From the NCBI RefSeq assembly GCF_030372065.1, contig NZ_JAUDEA010000007.1, forward strand, positions 58,939 to 122,938: a stretch of 64,000 nucleotides of DNA. The letters run 5' to 3'. Numbering within the stretch: position 1 is the stretch's first letter; the number at the start of each line of letters is the position of its first letter. A program made the position numbers and the translations under genes. Under the pieces are notes generated by a model. It was given only the letters and a program-made list of their open reading frames with translations. It did no database searches and was not told where the DNA came from. Below are positions 49,158 through 57,750 of this stretch, piece after piece. This stretch comes from Thermophilibacter provencensis. GTDB taxonomy: Bacteria; Actinomycetota; Coriobacteriia; Coriobacteriales; Atopobiaceae.

Positions 49158-49378
49158 TGAGTCTGTTTTGAGTATAGATTAGCCGCAAGATAGTCGGACG
49201 GAGCGCAGGTGACTGCCGGGTTAATGAATTCATAGCTCTATACAGACGGTTACTTCATCGCCACGACGAGATAGGCGCTCGATTTGTAGGGCCCCCGACT
49301 TGCTGACTGGAGTCTACCTGGCCAATCTCACAAGCGGGTACAATCGTCCTAGTTGAGGAAAGATTGGAGGGCTGTTAC

Positions 49379-49576
49379 ATGCGCATATGGAAGGACCCAA
49401 GCGGCAACCTCGTGGATGACCAGCGTCTCCTTGCATACGTGAGCGCTCATGGCAGCCTCTCCAAGGCCCTTGCGTCAGGGGATTTCGTGCTCGTGAGCGA
49501 CAGCGATGGGACGGCGAGCCGTCCGCGCCCCAGCGGCCAGTCTGCCGGGCGCCCGCGCCTTGCCGACTATCTTTAG
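49379..49576 (+). CDS. Small protein paired with Fic protein 1
   Basis: 65 residues (MRIWKDPSGNLVDDQRLLAY ... RPRLADYL). GGAGGG lies 7 bases before ATG 49379. The stop is 12 bases before the Fic start, suggesting a two-gene unit. It lacks the S/TxxxE(G/N) inhibitory motif of VbhA-type Fic antitoxins, and the Fic protein carries that motif itself. Its role is unknown; the tail is basic and Pro/Ser-rich. Confidence 0.6.
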   Translation: MRIWKDPSGNLVDDQRLLAYVSAHGSLSKALASGDFVLVSDSDGTASRPRPSGQSAGRPRLADYL

Positions 49577-49588
49577 GGCGTGAGTCTG

Positions 49589-50335
49589 ATGCCCGACGTC
49601 CTTCTCGCTAGCTACGAGGGTCTCGTTTCGAGGTGGAGGGGTCTTTCCGCCCCTTCGCGTGAGGCGCACGTGGACAGCTTTGTCCTCAACTACGCCTACA
49701 ACTCAGGAAAGATCGAAAACGACGCCATTACGTACCACGACACTCACGAGGTCTTTGAGAACGGGCGCATCATTGCCTTTACGGGTGATGTTCGGACGCT
49801 CTTTGAGATACAGAACCTCAAGACCTCTTGGGAGTGGGCGAGGCCTCTTGCGGTTCCCGGGCTGCAGCTCACGGAGAATCTTGTCCTCAAGGCTCACGAG
49901 CTCCTGACCTATGGAACCTATGACGAGCAGCGTTGGGGGAGCGGGGAGAGGCCCGGTTCGTTCAAGCTGGGTGACTACGTTGTTGGCGCAAAGGCGGTTG
50001 GCGCTGACGCTGCGGACGTCCCCGAGCTTATGCGGGACCTTCTCGACGACGTGAACTCCTACCTTTCCGCCAGCTGCCACGCTCTGACCGTGGCAGCCTA
50101 TTTCCATGCCTCGCTTGTTGATATTCACCCGTTTGCCGACGGCAACGGGCGAGTGGCACGCCTGCTCATGAACATGGTCTTTCTTGCCATGGGCCATCCG
50201 CCGGTGGTAATCAGGGAGCAGGACCGGATGGCGTACTATGGCGCGCTCGACGCCTTCCACGACGATGGCGACCTCACGCCCTTCAAGCAGTTCCTCATGA
50301 CCGAGTGTCTTCTCACCTGGGATGGGTCGGTGTAG
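49589..50335 (+). CDS. Fic-domain protein 1, self-inhibited class II type
   Basis: 248 residues from ATG 49589; GTG 49580 is the alternative. The core motif HPFADGNGRVARLL is at 180-193, with the catalytic H180 and an intact phosphate loop, so transfer of AMP or another nucleotide part to a target protein is expected. An N-terminal helix holds S39-G-K-I-E43-N44, matching the inhibitory (S/T)xxxE(G/N) motif of class II Fic proteins. No C-terminal winged helix is present. About half the residues match the next gene, so the two arose by duplication. Confidence 0.88.
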   Translation: MPDVLLASYEGLVSRWRGLSAPSREAHVDSFVLNYAYNSGKIENDAITYHDTHEVFENGRIIAFTGDVRTLFEIQNLKTSWEWARPLAVPGLQLTENLVLKAHELLTYGTYDEQRWGSGERPGSFKLGDYVVGAKAVGADAADVPELMRDLLDDVNSYLSASCHALTVAAYFHASLVDIHPFADGNGRVARLLMNMVFLAMGHPPVVIREQDRMAYYGALDAFHDDGDLTPFKQFLMTECLLTWDGSV

Positions 50336-50460
50336 GGACTTCGCGAGCGACCCCGGTGGCCCTCCGCCGAAGCCTGCCCGCCTCTGACGGAGTGGTTGGC
50401 GTGACGACGTCCTTCTCGGCATAGAATGCCCCAAAGGACATAAGCGATGGGAGGTGCCCC

Positions 50461-51210
50461 ATGGCCAACCTACTTAAGGAGCGTTATGACAACCTCGTTG
50501 CCACCTGGGTGGCGCTTCCCGAGGAGCGTCGCGAGAGCCTCCTGGGCGACTTTGTGCTCGACTACGTCTACAACTCCGAGAAGATCGAGAACGATGAGCT
50601 CACGTTTGCCACGGTGAGCCAGATTATCAAGGACGACTCCGTCAAGGACTACACGGGCGACGTCCAGGTGCTCATCGAGACGCGCAACCTCAAGACCTCC
50701 TGGGACCTTGCCCGCACCAGGCTCGCGGAGGACCCTCGCCTCAGCGAGGAGCTCATCCAGGAGGCCCAGGGGCTCGTGACGATGGGGACGTACAAGGAGA
50801 AGCTCCTGCTTGCGGGCGAGCGCCCGGGCACGTTCAAGCTCGAGAACTACGTGGGCGGGCCGGCGAGCATCGGCATCCCGGCGGTCGAGGTCCCGCGCGA
50901 GGTGGGCGTCCTTGCGGACGACGTGAACTCGTATCTTGAGGAGGGCCGGCGCCACCTCACCATAGCCGCCTATCTCCACGCGCGGCTCTTTGAGATTCAC
51001 CCCTTTGCGGACGGGAACGGCCGCACGGCGCGCCTGCTCATGAACGGCGTGCTGCTCGCCATGGGGATGCCGCCCATCGTGATTCGCTCACAGGACCACG
51101 GCGCCTATCACGCTGCGCTCGACGTCTTCCACCTTGAGGGCGACATCAGCCCGTTCCGCCGGTTCCTGCGCAACGAGACCCTGCTCACGTGGGAGGGTCT
51201 GATCGACTAG
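50461..51210 (+). CDS. Fic-domain protein 2, paralogue of the preceding Fic
   Basis: 249 residues. HPFADGNGRTARLL at 180-193 and inhibitory S39-E-K-I-E43-N44, at the same positions as in Fic 1. GGGAGG precedes ATG 50461, and TAGAAT at 50423-50428 may be its own -10. Divergence lies mainly in the middle (residues 85-150), probably the target-binding flap region. Confidence 0.88.
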   Translation: MANLLKERYDNLVATWVALPEERRESLLGDFVLDYVYNSEKIENDELTFATVSQIIKDDSVKDYTGDVQVLIETRNLKTSWDLARTRLAEDPRLSEELIQEAQGLVTMGTYKEKLLLAGERPGTFKLENYVGGPASIGIPAVEVPREVGVLADDVNSYLEEGRRHLTIAAYLHARLFEIHPFADGNGRTARLLMNGVLLAMGMPPIVIRSQDHGAYHAALDVFHLEGDISPFRRFLRNETLLTWEGLID

Positions 51211-51212
51211 CC

Positions 51213-51398
51213 ATGGCGGGCAACCCGTTTGGCTTCAATCGAGACGGACGCTGGTCAACGCCGGAGCGCGCGTTCACGCACTATGGCGTTGATCCGATGC
51301 TGCGCGAGGGGGACGACCGGTCTGGCTGTGGAGGCTGTGGCTGCGCGCTTGTCCTTCTCGCCGTGCTGGCGGTGGTGTTTGCGGTCTTCGTTGCGTAG
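51213..51398 (+). CDS. Small single-pass membrane protein
   Basis: 61 residues. A polar N-terminus (NPFGFNRDGRWSTPERAFTH), a GCGGCGC cysteine-glycine knot at about 40-46 and a C-terminal hydrophobic helix (ALVLLAVLAVVFAVFVA). It begins 2 bases after the Fic 2 stop, so it is translated with it. GGGAGGG lies upstream within fic2. No family known to me. Confidence 0.6.
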   Translation: MAGNPFGFNRDGRWSTPERAFTHYGVDPMLREGDDRSGCGGCGCALVLLAVLAVVFAVFVA

Positions 51399-51481
51399 GG
51401 GCGGCATGTGGACGGTTTTGAGCTTGGAACCGTCCGGAACCTGCCCGTTCTTCTCGATGGGGCGGCGTGTGGACGGTTTGG
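51398..51481 (+). repeat. Family H: two direct repeats with hairpins
   Basis: GGGGCGGCATGTGGACGGTT (51398) recurs as GGGGCGGCGTGTGGACGGTT (51459), 61 bp apart. Each GGACGG is followed by a matching CCGTCC, so each unit makes a hairpin. It lies between the small membrane protein and the tRNA cluster. Confidence 0.7.
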
Positions 51482-51560
51482 CGCCCAAATCCGTCCGATT
51501 GCCGCCCGCGCGCCTTGGAATGCACCGTCATGGAGAAACGGGGCGGCGAGAAAAAAGTCC

Positions 51561-51589
51561 TTGCATCGTGCCGCGGGGTTTTGCATAAT
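51561..51589 (+). promoter_or_regulatory. Promoter of the tRNA-His/Lys/Lys cluster
   Basis: TTGCAT (51561-51566) and CATAAT (51584-51589) with 17 bp between them, about 30 bp before tRNA-His. Confidence 0.65.
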
Positions 51590-51619
51590 AGTCGAGCTGC
51601 TTGAAGAGGTGGCCAAAAT

Positions 51620-51696
51620 GGTGGGTGTAGCTCAGTTGGTAGAGCGACGGACTGTGGCTCCGTAGGTCGAGGGTTCGAGACCCTTCGCCCACCCCA
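51620..51696 (+). tRNA. tRNA-His (anticodon GTG)
   Basis: Acceptor GTGGGTG/CGCCCAC with the extra G at -1 (51620) opposite C73, loop CTGTGGC, T arm GGTTCGAGACC, encoded CCA. Confidence 0.97.
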
Positions 51697-51709
51697 TTTA
51701 ATCGAATAT

Positions 51710-51785
51710 GGATCGTTAGCTCAGCTGGTAGAGCAGGGGACTCTTAATCCCAAGGTCCAGGGTTCGAACCCCTGACGATCCACCA
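51710..51785 (+). tRNA. tRNA-Lys (anticodon CTT), copy 1
   Basis: GGATCGT/ACGATCC acceptor, loop CTCTTAA, T arm GGTTCGAACCC, ACCA end. Confidence 0.97.
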
Positions 51786-51793
51786 TTTTCTTT

Positions 51794-51869
51794 GGATCGT
51801 TAGCTCAGCTGGTAGAGCAGGGGACTCTTAATCCCAAGGTCCAGGGTTCGAACCCCTGACGATCCACCA
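51794..51869 (+). tRNA. tRNA-Lys (anticodon CTT), copy 2
   Basis: Identical to copy 1 over all 76 bases, 8 bases downstream: a recent tandem duplication or gene conversion. Confidence 0.97.
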
Positions 51870-51880
51870 TCGGATGAGCG

Positions 51881-51907
51881 AGCCGGGCCCAGCGCCCGGC
51901 TCTTTTT
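51881..51907 (+). terminator. Terminator of the tRNA cluster
   Basis: AGCCGGGC (51881-51888) pairs with GCCCGGCT (51894-51901), followed by CTTTTTG. Confidence 0.9.
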
Positions 51908-51953
51908 GTGTCCGGGCCACATGCTATCCTGCGGTTGGAGAGAAAGGGGAGGC

Positions 51954-52730
51954 ATGGCACGCAGGCGACCGAAAACTCAGCCGGGCTTCAAGGGTATAGC
52001 GGGTCTTCTCGCCGCGCTTTTTGTCACGGTGCTCTTCTTTGGGCTTTCCGGCGCACTGCAGGGAATCATTGACCCTCAACCTCAGCTCGAGCGTCTTTCT
52101 GAGCGCCAAGCCACCTACACCGCCTGGGATGCCGAGAAGTACCCGGACTACTACCGCGTGATCGGCACGGCCGTCGTTGACGTTGAGCTCGAGCCGGGTG
52201 AGGTCGTCTACGAGGGGCTGGACTCGCTCGGGCGCACCGGGCGCGTGGTTGCCAACGTGACGCTTGACATGGCGCGCGAGGGGAGCGAGCGCGAGCGGGA
52301 GGACATCTCTGACATCCACCCCTCTGGTTGGGGGCATAACCGTGAGGTGGACATTGAGATGCCGCACGGAAAGACCTATCACGGCGCGCTCTTCAACCGC
52401 AGCCACCTGCTCGCTAAGTCCCTTGGCGGGGACGATGCCGCCTACAACCTCGTTACGGGCACGCGTCCCCAGAACGTGGGCGATAACCGCGGGCAGGACG
52501 GCGGCATGGCCTATACCGAGGGAATCGCGCGCGACTGGCTCTACGACAACCCCAAGGGCACCATCTACTACTCTGCCGCCCCCGTCTACGAGGGCGACGA
52601 GCTTCTGCCGCGCAGCGTGATCGTTGACGTTCGCTCCTCGGACGGAAGCGTCGACCAGGAGGTCGAGGTCTTCAACGCCGCGCTTGGCTTCGAGATAGAC
52701 TACGCTACGGGAGAGTTTGTCGAGCTGTGA
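51954..52730 (+). CDS. Membrane-anchored DNA/RNA non-specific endonuclease (EndA-like)
   Basis: 258 residues. A basic start (MARRRPKTQPGFKG) and one membrane helix (AGLLAALFVTVLFFGLSGAL, about 11-32) place the rest outside the cell. The active region FNRSHLLAKSLGGDDAAYNL is the NRSH form of the D/NRGH motif with the catalytic histidine; GTRPQNVGDNRGQDGG supplies the metal-binding asparagine. In streptococci EndA degrades incoming DNA during competence; nutrient or defence roles are also possible. The start follows GGGGAGG. Family B palindrome B4 starts 8 bases after the stop. Confidence 0.87.
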   Translation: MARRRPKTQPGFKGIAGLLAALFVTVLFFGLSGALQGIIDPQPQLERLSERQATYTAWDAEKYPDYYRVIGTAVVDVELEPGEVVYEGLDSLGRTGRVVANVTLDMAREGSEREREDISDIHPSGWGHNREVDIEMPHGKTYHGALFNRSHLLAKSLGGDDAAYNLVTGTRPQNVGDNRGQDGGMAYTEGIARDWLYDNPKGTIYYSAAPVYEGDELLPRSVIVDVRSSDGSVDQEVEVFNAALGFEIDYATGEFVEL

Positions 52731-52737
52731 TGGCCGG

Positions 52738-52816
52738 GGTGATGACAAGGGTGACAGGGTAGATTGTCACCATGAGCTTCATGGTGACAATCTACCCTGT
52801 CACCCTTGTCACCACC
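52738..52816. repeat. Family B palindrome, copy B4
   Basis: Arms of 38 bp (52738-52775 and 52779-52816) are inverted with one mismatch and a 3-base loop. Core GACAAGGGTGACAGGGTAG. It is the longest of the family and would make a very stable hairpin after the nuclease gene. Confidence 0.93.
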
Positions 52817-52848
52817 TTTGCTGGGTTGCGTTGAGAGGGGAGAACGGG

Positions 52849-53427
52849 ATGTCCGAGGGCCTGGACGTCATACGTCGCGCGCTGGAACACGATGAGGCGC
52901 TCTACGAGAAGGTCGTGAGCTCAAAGACCGAGTGGGAGGGCATGATCTTCTCGGTCGAGCGCCAGGAGGTCGAGCTTTCCGACGGCTCGCACGGCCTTCG
53001 CGACCTCGTGCGACACCACGGCGGTGCGGGCGTGGTTGCCGTCATGGACGGGCGCGTCTGCCTCGTGCGGCAGTACCGCGTGGCGCTGGATCGCATGACG
53101 CTCGAGATTCCCGCCGGCAAGGTTGACCCTGCGGAGCCGCGCGACGTCTGTGCCGCGCGCGAGCTCACCGAGGAGACGGGCCTCGTCGCCGATCGTCTCG
53201 AGCTGCTCACGGAGGCCTACGGCGCCCCGGGATTCACGAACGAGCACACCTCGGTCTACTATGCCCACGGCCTCACGCAAGGCCCCTCTCGCCTTGACGA
53301 GGGCGAGTTTCTCAACGTGGTCTGGGTGGACGTTGACGACGCCATCGAGGCGATTCGCCTCGGGCTCATAGACGATGCCAAGACGGTCACGGGCATTCTC
53401 GCCGCGAAGGCGTATGGGATGCTCTAA
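52849..53427 (+). CDS. Nudix hydrolase (ADP-ribose pyrophosphatase type)
   Basis: 192 residues. The Nudix box is at about 90-112 (GKVDPAEPRDVCAARELTEETG), fitting Gx5Ex7REUxEExGU. QYRVALDRMTLEIPAG before it and APGFTNEHTSVYYAHGL after it match ADP-ribose pyrophosphatases, which split ADP-ribose to AMP and ribose 5-phosphate. The start follows GAGAGGGGAG. Confidence 0.9.
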   Translation: MSEGLDVIRRALEHDEALYEKVVSSKTEWEGMIFSVERQEVELSDGSHGLRDLVRHHGGAGVVAVMDGRVCLVRQYRVALDRMTLEIPAGKVDPAEPRDVCAARELTEETGLVADRLELLTEAYGAPGFTNEHTSVYYAHGLTQGPSRLDEGEFLNVVWVDVDDAIEAIRLGLIDDAKTVTGILAAKAYGML

Positions 53428-53450
53428 AATGTGACCCGCGCTTACGCGCC

Positions 53451-53527
53451 GCGCCCTTAGCTCAGCTGGATAGAGCAGGAGACTTCTAATCTCAAGGTCG
53501 GGGGTTCGAATCCCTCAGGGCGCACCA
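53451..53527 (+). tRNA. tRNA-Arg (anticodon TCT)
   Basis: GCGCCCT/AGGGCGC acceptor, loop CTTCTAA, T arm GGTTCGAATCC, encoded ACCA. It reads the rare AGA codon. Confidence 0.97.
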
Positions 53528-53536
53528 GAGACTACT

Positions 53537-53570
53537 TCGAGCCGGGCATCGCACTGGTGTCCGGCTCGAA
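53537..53570 (+). terminator. Hairpin after tRNA-Arg
   Basis: TTCGAGCCGG (53537-53546) and CCGGCTCGAA (53561-53570), a perfect 10-bp stem without a T run. Confidence 0.6.
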
Positions 53571-53680
53571 ATACCACCTCTGGCGGATACGTCGGGCGCG
53601 CTCGCGGTATTCTCGGCATGTGAACGGTTTCGTACGGCATACTAAACAGGTGTGGCCCCGCCAGTTGGAAGGAGCGCGCG

Positions 53681-54697
53681 TTGATTTACACAATGACGTT
53701 GAACCCCGCCCTCGACTATGTCATGCACCCGTTGACGCTCGACATGGGATTCACGAACCGCTCCTCCACCGAGGAGCTTCACTGTGGCGGAAACGGCATC
53801 AACATCTCCACGCTCCTCAACGAGCTCGACGTGCCCAGCATCGCCATGGGCATCGCCGCGGGCTTCACGGGGGACTACCTGCTCCGCCGTCTTCAGGAGA
53901 AGGGCGTGGCGAGCAACTTCGTTCTTCTCGACCGCGGCTACACCCGCATCAACATCAAGCTCAACGGCATCGTCATGACGATGGTCAACGGCATGGGCCC
54001 CAAGATCCCCGAGAAGAAGGTCGACGAGCTCCTGGGCCGCATGGACGTCGTCGGTGCCGGTGACACCCTCGTCCTCACGGGCTCCATTCCCAACTCGCTG
54101 CCCGAGGACATGTACTCCCAGATCATGAGGCGCCTCGGCGGCCGCGGCATCCAGTTTGTGGTTGATGCCCCGGGCCAGCTGCTCATGGAGGCGCTCGAGA
54201 TGCACCCGTTCCTCATCAAGCCCAACAACCACGAGGTCGGCCGCATCTACGGCGTTGACATCGAGGAGCCCGAGGAGTGCATGCCCTACGCGCACAAGCT
54301 CCAGGAGGCGGGCGCCCGCAACGTCATCATCTCCTGCGGCGGCCACGGCTCGCTGCTGCTCGACGAGAACGGCGCCGAGCACGTGGTTCCCACCGCCAAG
54401 ATCAAGCTCGTCAACGCCACCGGCGCGGGCGACTCCATGGTTGCCGGCTTCCTCTCGCAGGTCACGCGCGGCGTTGACTACGAGACGGCCCTCATCTTTG
54501 CCTCTGCTTGCGGCACGGCTACCGCTGCGAGCAAGGGCATCGCAAAGCGCGCCACGATTGACCGCGTGGTGAGCGCGCTCTACAAGAAGATGGGCCGCGC
54601 CATCCCGGGCACCATCGCCCAGGACATCCAGGCAAACAAGGATCGCGCCGCCGCCGAGGCCGCTGCCGCCGAGGCGGAGGCCACCGAGAAGAGCTAG
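53681..54697 (+). CDS. PfkB-family sugar-phosphate kinase (1-phosphofructokinase-like)
   Basis: 338 residues. It starts MIYTMTLNPALDYVM, the style of FruK/LacC kinases, with the substrate motif GGNGINISTLLNEL and the ATP/catalytic motif NATGAGDSMVAGF with D251 as base. Candidates are fructose 1-phosphate or tagatose 6-phosphate. TTG 53681 follows AAGGAG. The last 30 residues are Ala/Glu-rich and probably disordered. PTS enzyme I follows, which supports a PTS-sugar role. Confidence 0.87.
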   Translation: MIYTMTLNPALDYVMHPLTLDMGFTNRSSTEELHCGGNGINISTLLNELDVPSIAMGIAAGFTGDYLLRRLQEKGVASNFVLLDRGYTRINIKLNGIVMTMVNGMGPKIPEKKVDELLGRMDVVGAGDTLVLTGSIPNSLPEDMYSQIMRRLGGRGIQFVVDAPGQLLMEALEMHPFLIKPNNHEVGRIYGVDIEEPEECMPYAHKLQEAGARNVIISCGGHGSLLLDENGAEHVVPTAKIKLVNATGAGDSMVAGFLSQVTRGVDYETALIFASACGTATAASKGIAKRATIDRVVSALYKKMGRAIPGTIAQDIQANKDRAAAEAAAAEAEATEKS

Positions 54698-54781
54698 ACC
54701 TCCTTTGGGTTTCTCGCCCTGTTTTGGGCGTGGACAGTATGGGATACGGCCGTGGGAGCGGCCAGATCGTAGGGGGAGAGA

Positions 54782-56485
54782 ATGTACGAGGGAGTCAACG
54801 CATCTGACGGCATCGGCATCGGTGTGGCACGCGTGGCCGTGGAGCCCGACCTGAGCTTCACTCCGCACAAGCCCGACGACGCCGGCGACGAGAAGCAGCG
54901 CTACGCGGCTGCCGTCGCCAAGTTCATCGAGCAGACCAACGCCCAGATCGAGCGCATGACGCAGACGGTGGGCGAGGAGGCCGCCGCCATCATGGGCGCC
55001 CACATCGAGTTTGCCGAGGACGAGGGCATCCAGGAGATGGTCAACGGCTCGATTGACGCCGGCATGTGCGCCGAGCAGGCCGTCTCCGAGGCCTATGACA
55101 TGTACTACAACATGTTCTCCAACATGGAGGACGAGCTCTTCCGCGAGCGCGCCGCCGACGTCGCCGACGTCAAGACCGGCCTTCTCGCCGACCTTCTGGG
55201 CAAGGAGGTCGTTGACCTCTCCACGCTGCCCGAGAACTCCATCGTCGTGGTGCACGAGCTCACGCCGTCCATGACCGCCGACATCGACAAGGACAACGTT
55301 GCCGGCATCGTTACCGAGACCGGCGGCCGCACCTCGCATTCCGCGATCATCGCCCGCGCGCTCGAGATTCCCGCGGTGCTCTCCGTGGCCGACGTCACCA
55401 AGAACATCAAGAGCGGTGACATGATCATCGTCGACGGCTCCCGCGGCCGCGTGCTCGTGAACCCCGGCGACAACGACCTCACGCACTACCGTGCCAAGGC
55501 CAAGCAGTACGCCGAGGAGAAGCTCGCGCTCGAGGCCTATCGCGGCAAGGAGACCCTGACGGGCGACGGCGAGAAGGTCCTTCTCGTTGCCAACATCGGC
55601 AACCCGGATGACGCCAACGTTGCGTCCGAGCACGACTGCGAGGGCGTGGGCCTCTTCCGCTCCGAGTTCCTCTTCATGGACGCCAAGGAGCTCCCGAGCG
55701 AGGACGAGCAGTTTGCCGCGTACCAGAAGGTCGCGCTGCGCATGAAGGACCAGCCGGTCATCATCCGCACGCTCGACGTGGGCGGCGACAAGGAGATTCC
55801 GTACATGAACCTCCAGAAGGAGGAGAACCCCTTCATGGGGTACCGTGCGGTGCGCTACTGCCTCAACAACCCCGACCAGTACAAGGTCCAGCTCACGGCC
55901 CTGCTGCGCGCCTCCGCCTTTGGCGACATCAAGATCATGGTGCCGCTCGTCACCAACATTGACGAGATTCGCCAGGTCAAGGCGCTCGTTGAGGAGTGCA
56001 AGGCCGATCTTGACGCCCGTGGCGTAGCCTACAACAAGGACATCGAGGTCGGCACCATGATCGAGACGCCCGCCGCGTCCCTCATTGCCGACGACCTTGC
56101 CGCCGAGTGCGACTTCTTCTCCATCGGCACCAACGACCTCATTGGCTACACCATGTGCGCGGACCGCGGCAACGACAAGGTGGGCTACCTCTACGAGGTC
56201 TACCAGCCCGCCGTCCTGCGCTCGCTCAAGCGCATCATCGAGGAGGGCAACAAGGCCGGCATCATGGTCGGCATGTGCGGCGAGGCCGCGGCCGACCCGC
56301 TGCTCATCCCGGTGCTCATCTCCTTCGGCCTGAACGAGTTCTCCGTGTCCGCCCCGTCGATCCTGCGCACGCGCCGCATCATCTCCGAGTGGACCAAGGC
56401 CGAGGCGGACGCCCTCACCGAGAAGGTCATGAAGCTCAAGACCGCCACCGAGGTCAAGGCCATGCTCCAGGCCGCCGCCCGTTAA
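54782..56485 (+). CDS. ptsI: Phosphoenolpyruvate-protein phosphotransferase (PTS enzyme I)
   Basis: 567 residues. It takes phosphate from PEP on H186 (TGGRTSHSAIIARAL) and passes it to HPr. The PEP-binding domain shows GVGLFRSEFLFM, DVGGDKEIPYM, and FFSIGTNDLIGYTMCADRG with the C-terminal CGEAAADP cysteine. No HPr gene lies in the window. GGGGGAGAG precedes the ATG. Repeat D2 begins 4 bases after the stop. Confidence 0.95.
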   Translation: MYEGVNASDGIGIGVARVAVEPDLSFTPHKPDDAGDEKQRYAAAVAKFIEQTNAQIERMTQTVGEEAAAIMGAHIEFAEDEGIQEMVNGSIDAGMCAEQAVSEAYDMYYNMFSNMEDELFRERAADVADVKTGLLADLLGKEVVDLSTLPENSIVVVHELTPSMTADIDKDNVAGIVTETGGRTSHSAIIARALEIPAVLSVADVTKNIKSGDMIIVDGSRGRVLVNPGDNDLTHYRAKAKQYAEEKLALEAYRGKETLTGDGEKVLLVANIGNPDDANVASEHDCEGVGLFRSEFLFMDAKELPSEDEQFAAYQKVALRMKDQPVIIRTLDVGGDKEIPYMNLQKEENPFMGYRAVRYCLNNPDQYKVQLTALLRASAFGDIKIMVPLVTNIDEIRQVKALVEECKADLDARGVAYNKDIEVGTMIETPAASLIADDLAAECDFFSIGTNDLIGYTMCADRGNDKVGYLYEVYQPAVLRSLKRIIEEGNKAGIMVGMCGEAAADPLLIPVLISFGLNEFSVSAPSILRTRRIISEWTKAEADALTEKVMKLKTATEVKAMLQAAAR

Positions 56486-56488
56486 AAC

Positions 56489-56602
56489 GGGACGTGTTTT
56501 TTCTGTCAGAGTTTTTGGGACAGGTTAGAGACGGCGTCGCACCCGCGGCGCCGTCTCTGTTATTTGGGGACGTGTTTTTCCGTGCAGAGTTTTTGGGACA
56601 GG
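56489..56602 (+). repeat. Family D repeats D2 and D3 with a hairpin between them
   Basis: D2 (56489-56524) and D3 (56566-56602) share GGGACGTGTTTTT and GAGTTTTTGGGACAGG. Between them AGAGACGGCG (56527-56536) pairs with CGCCGTCTCT (56549-56558), a probable ptsI terminator. D3 abuts the transposase remnant. The two direct copies resemble a REP-type array. Confidence 0.85.
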
Positions 56603-56607
56603 TTTTT

Positions 56608-57258
56608 CTCGCCGCGCTCTCCGCCTTACTTGAGGATCCCGGGCTCTCCCTTATCGCATGGTGTCTCATGTCCACGCATGCTCACCTGCTGCTGTCGGAC
56701 GAGACGGGAGCCCTGAGCTCGGCGATGCATGGTCTTTCGACGAGGTACGCCGGTCGTTTCAACTCCAGGACGGGGCACATCGGGTCCGTCTTTGCCGGGC
56801 GATTCAAGAGCGTGCCCGTTGAGACGGACTCCCAGCTCGTTGCTGCGGTCAGGTACATCCACAACAATCCGGAGAAGGCGGGGATCTGCCCGGCAACGGA
56901 GTTTGCCTGGAGCAGCTATCGCGAGTATGTTGGCGAGCCGTTCATAACCAACGTGGACGTAGTCCTTGATCTTGTGGGCGGAGCGGCCGAATTTGCCGCA
57001 CTGAGCGCCGAGGGGCGCCCGGTGGGTTACTGCTTTAGGGCCGGTAAGCGGATTCCTGACGAGGACGCCTTTGATATCGCGCACGCCGTGACGTATCCGG
57101 CAGATTCGCGAGCGTTGGCGAGCGAGGGAGGCGTTGAGAGGGGCCGCGTCCTTCTTGCCCTGAGGGACGCCGGTCTTACGCTCAAGCAGATCGTTCGCAT
57201 AACGGGTGTTGGGCGCTACGCAATCGAGAAGGGCATCCTGCTTGCAAGCGAGGGATAG
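56608..57258 (+). pseudogene. REP-associated tyrosine transposase (RAYT/TnpA_REP), 5'-truncated
   Basis: The frame reads ALLEDPGLSLIAWCLMSTHAH LLL, matching the HUH region of Y1 transposases (usual text AYCLMPNHxHLL), with histidine codons at 56677 and 56683. VFAGRFKSVPVETDSQLVAA and RYIHNNPEKAG follow, with the likely catalytic Tyr codon at 56854. A C-terminal helix-turn-helix-like end (LTLKQIVRITGVGRYAIEKG) is intact. The N-terminal 25-40 residues normal for the family, including the start, are missing and replaced by repeat D3; the first ATG (56668) would cut into the HUH domain. Probably inactive here. Family D repeats flank it on both sides. Confidence 0.8.
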
Positions 57259-57323
57259 GAGCGAGCAAAGGGGGCGCAGCTCCATGCACGATCCCTGTTG
57301 CGGGACGTCTTCGATGGGATAAG

Positions 57324-57360
57324 CCTGTCCCAAGATCTCTGAGAGGAAAAACACGTCCCC
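57324..57360 (-). repeat. Family D repeat, copy D4 (inverted)
   Basis: On the minus strand: GGGGACGTGTTTTTCCTCTC then AGAGATCTTGGGACAGG. It is inverted to D2 and D3 and closes the transposase remnant, as in REP/REPIN arrangements. Confidence 0.85.
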
Positions 57361-57369
57361 AAATTGCAG

Positions 57370-57404
57370 AAAAACAGGTCAAACCATCTGTATGGTCTGA
57401 CCTG
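57370..57404 (-). terminator. Terminator of the tRNA-Pro/Gly transcript
   Basis: Minus strand: CAGGTCAGACCA and TGGTTTGACCTG pair around a 6-base loop and run into TTTTT. Confidence 0.85.
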
Positions 57405-57414
57405 CTGTTTTGTC

Positions 57415-57488
<74 letters not shown>

Positions 57489-57494
57489 GTTGCG

Positions 57495-57570
57495 TGGTCG
57501 GGGCGACTGGATTCGAACCAGCGACCCTCTGCTCCCAAAGCAGATGCGCTACCAAGCTGCGCCACGCCCC
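57495..57570 (-). tRNA. tRNA-Pro (anticodon TGG)
   Basis: Minus strand. GGGGCGT acceptor with CGCCCCG, loop TTTGGGA, T arm GGTTCGAATCC, encoded ACCA. Confidence 0.97.
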
Positions 57571-57584
57571 GGTCGCAAGTGCTT

Positions 57585-57613
57585 AGTATAAGCGAGCGCC
57601 CTCCGCCGGGCAA
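57585..57613 (-). promoter_or_regulatory. Promoter of tRNA-Pro and tRNA-Gly
   Basis: Minus strand: TTGCCC (57613-57608) and TATACT (57590-57585), spacing exactly 17 bp, ending 14 bases before tRNA-Pro. Confidence 0.75.
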
Positions 57614-57619
57614 TCTGTA

Positions 57620-57640
57620 AATTTGGGACAGTCCCCAATT
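57620..57640. repeat. Family E repeat, copy E3
   Basis: AATTTGGGAC-A-GTCCCCAATT, an almost perfect 21-bp palindrome next to the tRNA promoter. Confidence 0.6.
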
Positions 57641-57750
57641 CGCATATCGCTCACCGCTCTTCTCGGCACGCGTGCCGACCCCCCCGAGCGCGATGTTTGG
57701 GCTTCTTGCATATGGGTAGGCAAACCATAACCCTTGGGAAGGAGGACACC